A stretch of DNA of 64,000 bases. Origin: Micromonospora_J zhanjiangensis (lineage in GTDB: Bacteria > Actinomycetota > Actinomycetes > Mycobacteriales > Micromonosporaceae). The DNA lies in assembly GCF_042650605.1 (NCBI RefSeq), contig NZ_JBHSBN010000001.1:310001-374000 (forward strand), in the 5' to 3' direction. The translations under genes were made by a program, and so were the position numbers. The stretch's first letter is position 1; each line of letters starts with the position of its first letter. Shown here in pieces: positions 1 to 6,504 of the stretch. Under the pieces are notes generated by a model, which was not told the DNA's origin, did not search any database, and saw only the letters and a list, made by a program, of their open reading frames with translations.

Positions 1-1
1 C

Positions 2-877
2 CGCGAGGTCGAACTGGTCGAGGTGATCACCGCCGGCGACCGGTCCAGCGCGCCGGTGCAGCGGCTGGGTGTCGGCGTGTTCGTCTCCGCGCTGCGCGAC
101 GCCCTGCTGGCCCGCGAGATCGACTTCGCCGTGCACTCCTACAAGGACCTGCCCACCGGCGGTGAGGGTGGGCTGCACATCGCCGCGGTACCGCCCCGCG
201 AGGACCCGCGCGACGCGCTTGTCGCCCGCGACGGTCGTACCCTGGCGGAGCTGCCCCCCGGTGCCACGGTCGGCACCGGGGCGCTGCGCCGGATCGCCCA
301 ACTGAACGCGCTCGGGCTCCAGTTGACGGCCCAACCCATCCGCGGCAACGTGGACAGCCGCATCCGGCGCGCGCTGGGTGCGGACGCGGATCTCGACGCG
401 GTGGTGCTGGCCCGGGCCGGGCTGGCCCGGCTGGGTCGTACCGCCGAGATCACCGAGACGCTCGATCCGATGCTGATGCTGCCCGCGCCCGCCCAGGGTG
501 CCCTCGCGGTGGAGTGCCGGATCGACGCCCTGGACCTGGTCGAGCAGCTCGCGTTGCTCGACCACGCACCGACCCGGGCCGCGGTCACCGCGGAACGGGC
601 GTTGCTCGCCACCCTGGAGGCCGGGTGCAGTGCCCCGGTCGCCGCCTACGCGGAACTCGCCGAAGGCGACGACCGCGAAGAGATCTACCTGCGCGGGGCG
701 GTGATCAGCCCGGACGGTTCGCGAGACATCCGGCTGTCCCGCACCGGTACGCCCGCCGACGCGGCGGAGATCGGCAAGGCACTCGCCGCCGAACTCCTCG
801 AACTCGGCGCCGACTCGATCCTCGGCCCGCCCGGTGGGCCCGGCACGAGGACCCAGCAATTTGGGAGCACAGAATGA
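2..877 (+). CDS. hemC: Porphobilinogen deaminase (hydroxymethylbilane synthase), 5' end outside window
   Basis: Cytosolic enzyme that joins four porphobilinogen units into hydroxymethylbilane in heme and corrin synthesis. The open frame runs in from the left edge, and about 30 N-terminal residues are missing compared with the usual 310. Family motifs seen are AVHSYKDLPT near the start of the visible part, the GALRR segment, and LEAGCSAPVAA, whose Cys carries the dipyrromethane cofactor. The stop overlaps the next start as ATGA, so hemC and the fused hemD gene are translationally coupled; hemB follows 20 bp after that gene. An internal GTG at 23 is not the true start because conserved sequence continues upstream of it. 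Confidence 0.96.
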   Translation, partial: REVELVEVITAGDRSSAPVQRLGVGVFVSALRDALLAREIDFAVHSYKDLPTGGEGGLHIAAVPPREDPRDALVARDGRTLAELPPGATVGTGALRRIAQLNALGLQLTAQPIRGNVDSRIRRALGADADLDAVVLARAGLARLGRTAEITETLDPMLMLPAPAQGALAVECRIDALDLVEQLALLDHAPTRAAVTAERALLATLEAGCSAPVAAYAELAEGDDREEIYLRGAVISPDGSRDIRLSRTGTPADAAEIGKALAAELLELGADSILGPPGGPGTRTQQFGSTE

Positions 878-2454
878 CCCGCACCCGTAAGCCCGCAGGC
901 CACATCGCGTTCGTCGGGGCCGGCCCCGGCGACCCTGGCCTGCTGACCCGTCGGGCGCACGACGCCCTGGTCGACGCGGACCAGGTGGTCTTCGACCGGG
1001 GCGTCCCCGAGGGGCTGCTCGACGCCATCCGCGCCGAAGCCCGCTCCGACGCCCAGTTCAGCCCCGCCGAGGGTGCCCCCGGTGACGTGGCGAAGGTGCT
1101 GCTGTCGGCGGCCCGCTCGGGCCTGGCGGCGGTGCACCTGGTCGCCGGGGACCCGTTCGGGCACGACACGGTGGTCAAGGAGGTGCAGGCGGTGGCCCGC
1201 ACCGCCGTGCCGTTCGAGGTGATCCCGGGGGTCGGCCAGGCCGAGGGCGTGGCCAGCTACGCCGGCGTGCCGCTGCCCGGGGTGCGCACCGCGGCCGACG
1301 TCGACGACGTCGCCACGCTGGACTTCGAGGCCCTCGCCGCGGCGGTGGCCCGCGGTACGCTGGCGCTGGCGGTGGACGCCGGTGACCTCGCGGCGGTCCG
1401 GGACGGTCTGCTGGCCGCCGGGGTCGACGGCGCGACGGCGGTCGGCGTGACCGGCGACGGCACCGGCGAGACGCAGTACACCACCACGTCGAGCGTGGAC
1501 AGCTTCGTCGCCGCGGCGCTGGGTTTCACCGGCCGGGTCGTGCTCACCGTCGGCGCCGGCGTCACCGCCCGGGACAAGCTGAGCTGGTGGGAGAACCGCC
1601 CGCTGTACGGCTGGAAGGTGCTGGTCCCGCGCACCAAGGAGCAGGCCGGCGTGATGAGCGCCCGGCTGCGGGCGTACGGGGCGATCCCGTGCGAGGTGCC
1701 GACCATCGCGGTCGAGCCGCCGCGCACCCCGGCGCAGATGGAACGGGCGGTCAAGGGCCTGGTCGACGGCCGGTACGCCTGGGTCATCTTCACCTCGGTC
1801 AACGCCGTCCGCGCGGTCTGGGAGAAGTTCGCCGAGCACGGCCTGGACGCCCGGCACTTCGGCGGCGTCAAGATTGCCTGTGTCGGCGAGGCGACGGCCG
1901 GGGCGGTCCGCGCCTTCGGCATCCAGCCGGAGCTGGTGCCCGCCGGTGAGCAGTCGTCCGAGGGACTGCTGGCCGAGTTCTCCCCGCACGACGAGATCCT
2001 CGACCCGGTCGGTCGGGTGCTGTTGCCGCGCGCCGACATCGCCACCGAGACCCTCGCCGCCGGGCTCACCGAGCGCGGCTGGGAGGTCGACGACGTGACC
2101 GCCTACCGGACCGTCCGCGCGGCGCCGCCGCCGGCCGACATCCGGGACGCCATCAAGTCGGGTGGTTTCGACGCGGTGCTGTTCACCTCGTCCTCGACCG
2201 TCCGGAACCTGGTCGGCATCGCCGGCAAGCCGCACGCGCGTACCGTGGTAGCGGTGATCGGCCCGAAGACGGCGGAGACCGCCACCGAGTTCGGCCTGCG
2301 GGTCGACGTCGAGCCGAGCCAGGCGTCGGTACCCGACCTGGTGGAGGCGCTCGCGTCGTACGCGGTGGAACTGCGGGAGAAGCTCGCCAGCATGCCGGCG
2401 AAGCAGCGTCGCGGCTCGAAGGTGCAGGGGCCGACCGCACTCCGGTTCCGGTAG
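874..2454 (+). CDS. hemD: Fused uroporphyrinogen-III C-methyltransferase-like / uroporphyrinogen-III synthase
   Basis: 526 aa. Residues 10-250 form a CobA/SUMT-type tetrapyrrole methylase domain with the SAM-binding GAGPGDPGLLT motif. Residues 255-515 form a HemD domain that closes hydroxymethylbilane to uroporphyrinogen III (LVPRTKEQAG, IFTSVNAVRAVW, LFTSSSTVRNL). The ATG at 874 sits in the ATGA overlap with hemC, which decides the start; the frame is open further upstream but lies inside hemC. The methylase half departs from typical SUMT: where RLKGGDPF is usual it has HLVAGDPFGHD, and the PGVTSA region reads PGVGQAEG. Synthase activity is therefore secure, while methylation to precorrin-2 is less so. 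Confidence 0.93.
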   Translation: MTRTRKPAGHIAFVGAGPGDPGLLTRRAHDALVDADQVVFDRGVPEGLLDAIRAEARSDAQFSPAEGAPGDVAKVLLSAARSGLAAVHLVAGDPFGHDTVVKEVQAVARTAVPFEVIPGVGQAEGVASYAGVPLPGVRTAADVDDVATLDFEALAAAVARGTLALAVDAGDLAAVRDGLLAAGVDGATAVGVTGDGTGETQYTTTSSVDSFVAAALGFTGRVVLTVGAGVTARDKLSWWENRPLYGWKVLVPRTKEQAGVMSARLRAYGAIPCEVPTIAVEPPRTPAQMERAVKGLVDGRYAWVIFTSVNAVRAVWEKFAEHGLDARHFGGVKIACVGEATAGAVRAFGIQPELVPAGEQSSEGLLAEFSPHDEILDPVGRVLLPRADIATETLAAGLTERGWEVDDVTAYRTVRAAPPPADIRDAIKSGGFDAVLFTSSSTVRNLVGIAGKPHARTVVAVIGPKTAETATEFGLRVDVEPSQASVPDLVEALASYAVELREKLASMPAKQRRGSKVQGPTALRFR

Positions 2455-2474
2455 TCCACACGGAGGTTTCCCTC

Positions 2475-3458
2475 ATGCCGTACCCCGAGATCCGGCCCCG
2501 CCGGCTGCGGCGCAACCCGGCGCTGCGCCGGCTGGTCGCGGAAACCCGGTTGTCACCCGCCGAGCTGGTGCTGCCGATGTTCGTCAAGGAAGGGCTGTCC
2601 GAGCCGCGGCCGATCGCGTCCATGCCGGGGGTGCTGCAGCACTCCCGCGACTCGCTGCGCAAGGCGGCGGCCGAGGCGGCGCAGGCCGGGGTCGGCGGCA
2701 TCATGCTGTTCGGCGTGCCGACGGCCAAGGACGCCACCGGCTCGGGTGGGATCGACCCGAACGGCGTGCTGAACGTCGCGATCCGGGACGTGGTCGGCGA
2801 GGTCGGCGACGCCACGGTGGTGATGAGCGACCTGTGCCTGGACGAGTTCACCTCGCACGGGCACTGCGGCCTGCTCGCCGAGGACGGCACGGTGGACAAC
2901 GACGCGACGCTGGCCGCGTACGCCGAGATGGCGGTCGCCCAGGCCGCCGCCGGGGTCCACGTGGTCGGGCCGTCCGGCATGATGGACGGCCAGGTCGGCG
3001 TGGTACGCCGGGCGCTGGACGCCGCCGGGCACCAGGACACCTCGATCCTGGCGTACGCGGTGAAGTACGCCTCCGGCTTCTACGGTCCGTTCCGCGAGGC
3101 GGTGGAGTCGAGCCTGGAGGGCGACCGGCGCACCTACCAGCAGGATCCGACGAACCTGCGGGAGTCGCTGCGTGAGGTGGAGCTGGACGTCGCCGAGGGC
3201 GCCGACATGGTGATGGTGAAGCCGGCGCTGCCCTACCTGGACGTGGTCGCCGCGGTCCGGGCCGCGGTGGACGTCCCGGTCGCCGCCTACCAGATCTCCG
3301 GCGAGTACGCGATGGTCGAGGCCGCCGCCGCCAACGGCTGGCTGGACCGGGAACGGGTCATCCTGGAGACGTTGACGTCGATCCGGCGGGCCGGTGCGCA
3401 GATCACCCTGACCTACTGGGCCGTCGAGGCCGCCCACCTGCTGCGCCGGAACTACTGA
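2475..3458 (+). CDS. hemB: Delta-aminolevulinic acid dehydratase (porphobilinogen synthase)
   Basis: 327 aa, full family length. Condenses two 5-aminolevulinates to porphobilinogen, the substrate of HemC encoded just upstream. Both active-site lysines are visible: K197 in AYAVKYASGFYGPF and K249 (Schiff base) in MVMVKPALPYLD. The metal loop reads DLCLDEFTSHGHCG, so C121 and C131 are kept but the middle ligand is D123 instead of Cys. This is a hybrid between the zinc and magnesium types of the family. The start is fixed by GGAGG seven bases before the ATG. It lies 20 bp after the fused hemD gene and ends the heme operon visible here. Confidence 0.97.
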   Translation: MPYPEIRPRRLRRNPALRRLVAETRLSPAELVLPMFVKEGLSEPRPIASMPGVLQHSRDSLRKAAAEAAQAGVGGIMLFGVPTAKDATGSGGIDPNGVLNVAIRDVVGEVGDATVVMSDLCLDEFTSHGHCGLLAEDGTVDNDATLAAYAEMAVAQAAAGVHVVGPSGMMDGQVGVVRRALDAAGHQDTSILAYAVKYASGFYGPFREAVESSLEGDRRTYQQDPTNLRESLREVELDVAEGADMVMVKPALPYLDVVAAVRAAVDVPVAAYQISGEYAMVEAAAANGWLDRERVILETLTSIRRAGAQITLTYWAVEAAHLLRRNY

Positions 3459-3482
3459 CCGCGGGCGGTCGGGTTCGGTCGG

Positions 3483-4508
3483 TCAGCCGGTGGCGGTGTC
3501 CAGGCGGTGCACCAGTTCGGCCACGTCGACGCCGTACTCGCACCACTCCCGGTCGGGCTCGTAGCCCAGGTCGGCGTTGACTTTGATCATCGCCTCGTTG
3601 GCCTGGGCGTTCCAGGTCTGCACGGCGGACACCACGGGCTCGGCCGACCGGAGTTCCAGCAGCATCCGCGCCTTGATCGCCCGGTCGATGCCGTAACCGC
3701 GGTGCTCCTGGGCGACGATCGTGTCGTACTGGTCGGCCCGGGTGGGGTGCTGCGCCGACACGACGACCTCGGTCAGGCCGGCCACCTCGCCGGACCGCTC
3801 GTGCAGGGCCAGCACGATGTACGGTTTCATGCCGCGGCGGTGCAGGCAGTCCAGGCTGTCGCGCAACCGCTGCGGATCGTACGAGCTGGGCCGCAGGTCG
3901 AGGTCGCCGTCGTCGACGTCACGCACCGCGGCCTTGGCCCGGGCGTACGCCTCGAGCAGTTCCTCCGGCGGCCCGCCCGGGTGGAATTCGAGGTGGTAGC
4001 CGGCGGCGATGCCTCCGGCCATCTCGCCGACGGCGGCCCAGTCCACCTTGGACAGCCGCAGCACGCTGCGGGTCTCGACGAACTCCCGGACGAAACCGAG
4101 CGACTCGTAGAAGCCGACGGCTGGCGTGCCGCCGACGACCTCGACCCCGATCGAGCTGAAGCCCTCGTGGTAGACCCGTCGGGCGGCGGTCGCGACCAGC
4201 TGCCTGCCCAGCCCTCGTCGTCGGGCCCGTGGGTGCACGACGACCTCCATCACACCGATGTCGCCGAGCAGCAGGACCTGGATGTGGCCGGCCACCTCGC
4301 CGGTCCCGTCCGGGGACGTTGGCTCCTCCTGCGCGATCCAGGAGATCCGGCGCTCACCGGGCATCACCTCGGAGAGGTACTCCCGCATGGAGCTGTTGTG
4401 CCACGGCGGGTCGCCCGGCAGATCCGTCGCCAGGACCGCGTTGAGCGTATCCAGCAGCGAATCAATCTCCGCGGAAGACGCGGTACGGGAATCCCACTCG
4501 CGCACCAT
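3483..4508 (-). CDS. GNAT N-acetyltransferase with two tandem domains
   Basis: About 341 aa with two GNAT folds. The first carries the acetyl-CoA loop RRRGLGRQLV followed by the GFYESLGF signature. The second has EHRGYGIDRAIKARM and ends in an N-x-x-LGYEPD-like segment. Double-GNAT proteins of this size include mycothiol synthase MshD, but I see no feature that assigns that role and the substrate is unknown. A longer frame reaches 4562; the ATG at 4508 (MVREWDSR) is preferred because the first 18 residues look non-conserved, although no strong ribosome site separates the options. It converges with hemB and has its own promoter region of about 70 bp before the transglycosylase gene's 3' end. 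Confidence 0.8.
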   Translation of the reverse strand: MVREWDSRTASSAEIDSLLDTLNAVLATDLPGDPPWHNSSMREYLSEVMPGERRISWIAQEEPTSPDGTGEVAGHIQVLLLGDIGVMEVVVHPRARRRGLGRQLVATAARRVYHEGFSSIGVEVVGGTPAVGFYESLGFVREFVETRSVLRLSKVDWAAVGEMAGGIAAGYHLEFHPGGPPEELLEAYARAKAAVRDVDDGDLDLRPSSYDPQRLRDSLDCLHRRGMKPYIVLALHERSGEVAGLTEVVVSAQHPTRADQYDTIVAQEHRGYGIDRAIKARMLLELRSAEPVVSAVQTWNAQANEAMIKVNADLGYEPDREWCEYGVDVAELVHRLDTATG

Positions 4509-4580
4509 CACCTGTACAGCTTGCCGCCATCTTTGGCCAGGCGAAAGTGGCCAGTTCGGCAATGTGTGGACGCCGTTACG

Positions 4581-5987
4581 CTAAGTGCGGCTCCTTGATC
4601 CGTACACGTTGGCGAACTGATACACCGATTCGGCGTAAGTCTGCACGTCGTTGTAGGACAGGATAGCGTTCCACCAGTCCTGTGCGACCGACAGATTTCG
4701 GTCACCGCTGCACAGATAGTTACCGGCGGCGAGTGCGGAATCGTAGATGTTCTGCGGGTTCTTCTGCCCGTCGTTGTCCGCGTCAACGCCGCTGGTGCGC
4801 CAAGTGCCCGGAATGAACTGCATCGGCCCTAATGCCCGGTCATAGGTCGGATCGCCGTCCAGCGCGCCCAGGTCGGTGTCCGCCACCTTCTGCCGGCCGC
4901 CCGTACCGTCCAGCGGCAGCCCGATGATCGGCGGGTCGGCCAGCCCGTCCGGCGACAACCGGCCACCCCGCACGGCCCCGTGATTGGACTCGACCTGCCC
5001 GATCGCCGCCAGCGTGGTCCAGGTCAGCCGGCACTGCGGCTTGGTCTGACCGAGGACCAGTTCGGCGTAGCCGTACGCCTGCATCGCCACCTGTGGGATG
5101 CCGGCCCGGGTCCCGACCTGGCGGGCCCAGTCGGCGAGCACGTCGGCGGGACGCCCGGCGCCCGCACCGGGCAGGCCGGGGGTGGGGGTGCCGACCGGTC
5201 CGTCCGGTCCGATCGGCGCCGTCGGCGTCGGCGGCGCCGGGCTCGGCAGGTCGGGAGAGGGCGAGGCGGTGCCGGCGGCGGCCGGTCGGGGCGCCCGGAC
5301 GGCCGTGGGTACCAGCACGGCGCCGGCCGCGCCGGCGGCGACCACCAGCACCAGCAACATCGCGGCCGGCAGGGCGAGCCGGCCGCTCGGCCGACCGGAC
5401 CAGGCACGCACCGCGCCCGCGCCGGCCGCCAGGTTGCGCGGCGTGGGAGCCAGCCGGCGCGCGGTGCCGACCAACCGCCGCCTCCGCCCCGCCGGTACGT
5501 CCGACCCGGTTGTGGGCTCCCCGGCCGCCGGTTCGACGGCGGTCCTGTCGGCGTCCGGCCCCGACGCGAGTTTGTCGCCGTCCGGCGCGGTGGGCGTCTT
5601 GTCGCCGTCCCGCCCGGTCGCCGTTCCGTCGGCGTCCGGAAGGGTTGTCGTGCTGGCGGCGTCCGAGCCGCCGGTCGGGGTATCGGTGGATTCGGTCGGC
5701 GCCTCGTCGGGCCGCGGGTCGGTTCCGGTCCGGCCCGGTGCGAGTTCGGGGCCGTCCGCGGGTTCGGCGGCACTCGCCGGGTCGGGAGCGTCCGCCGGGT
5801 CCGGCCGGCGCGCGTGCCGGGGCGGGTAGCTGCGCTGGGCCGGTACGACCGGCCGGTCCTCGGTGGACGACCGGTCGGGCGCCGCCCCGGAACTGGCCAG
5901 CGGTCCCTCCATCGCCGGCGCCGCCGGACGCAACTTCCGAGTCTTCGGGGTCTCCTCGCCGTCCGCCACGCGTCGAGTATTACCCAT
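4581..5987 (-). CDS. Membrane-anchored lytic transglycosylase (SLT_2/MltB-like)
   Basis: 468 aa. A cytoplasmic N-terminus of about 195 residues, rich in Pro, Thr and Asp and of low complexity, precedes one transmembrane helix (LALPAAMLLVLVVAAGAAGA). A Pro/Ala-rich linker leads to the catalytic domain from about residue 290. That domain has the transglycosylase signatures AAIGQVESNHG, with the candidate acid/base Glu, and GPMQFIPGTW, plus DADNDGQKNPQNIYD and a closing LSYND region. Such enzymes cleave peptidoglycan glycan strands outside the membrane. The start ATG has GGAGTGG just upstream. The long disordered cytoplasmic tail is unusual for MltB proteins but common in filamentous actinobacteria. 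Confidence 0.88.
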   Translation of the reverse strand: MGNTRRVADGEETPKTRKLRPAAPAMEGPLASSGAAPDRSSTEDRPVVPAQRSYPPRHARRPDPADAPDPASAAEPADGPELAPGRTGTDPRPDEAPTESTDTPTGGSDAASTTTLPDADGTATGRDGDKTPTAPDGDKLASGPDADRTAVEPAAGEPTTGSDVPAGRRRRLVGTARRLAPTPRNLAAGAGAVRAWSGRPSGRLALPAAMLLVLVVAAGAAGAVLVPTAVRAPRPAAAGTASPSPDLPSPAPPTPTAPIGPDGPVGTPTPGLPGAGAGRPADVLADWARQVGTRAGIPQVAMQAYGYAELVLGQTKPQCRLTWTTLAAIGQVESNHGAVRGGRLSPDGLADPPIIGLPLDGTGGRQKVADTDLGALDGDPTYDRALGPMQFIPGTWRTSGVDADNDGQKNPQNIYDSALAAGNYLCSGDRNLSVAQDWWNAILSYNDVQTYAESVYQFANVYGSRSRT

Positions 5988-6088
5988 CCACTCCGACGGC
6001 GCGGGCCGCGCGCCCCGGGCACGACGGCCGACCGGCGGAAGGACTCGGAGTGCGACATCGACCCGTCGGCGGGCCGTACCCTGGTGCC

Positions 6089-6313
6089 ATGCCCCGGTAC
6101 GAATTCCGTTGCCGCGCCTGCGGCGACACCTTCGAAGTCAGTCGGCCGATGGCCGACGCGTCGTCACCCGCCGCCTGTCCACAGGGGCACGACGACACCG
6201 TCAAACTCCTCTCCACGGTCGCGGTCACCGGTCGCGGTGCCGGTTCGGCCGGTCCGACCGGTCCGCCCGCTCCGGCGGGCGGCGGCTGCTGCGGTGGCGG
6301 GTGTGGTTGCTGA
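6089..6313 (+). CDS. Small FmdB-family zinc-ribbon protein with Cys-rich tail
   Basis: 74 aa. The N-terminus MPRYEFRCRACGDTFE is the FmdB zinc-ribbon signature, with C8 and C11 as the first metal pair. The second pair is altered: C30 is followed by PQGH, so H34 probably replaces the fourth Cys. A Gly/Pro linker ends in CCGGGCGC, giving five more cysteines in the last eight residues, which could bind metal or form disulfides. It lies divergent from the transglycosylase gene. The function of short FmdB proteins is not established. A second, longer member (the ruc homologue) is at 56888-57259. Confidence 0.8.
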   Translation: MPRYEFRCRACGDTFEVSRPMADASSPAACPQGHDDTVKLLSTVAVTGRGAGSAGPTGPPAPAGGGCCGGGCGC

Positions 6314-6504
6314 TCGCGGGGTGCCCGTGTTCTCCTAAGGTGTCGCTTCCAGCCTGATCAGTGCGGATGACCCGGTCTGCCGAGATCTTCTCGCGATCAC
6401 CGATTGGCACCTTGGGACGGCCCCTCGCCATCCGTTCCTACGATGCGCCAGCCCGCGGTTGTGCGACAGCATGAACGCGACTTCCAGGGGCGGAGGTTCC
6501 ACGC

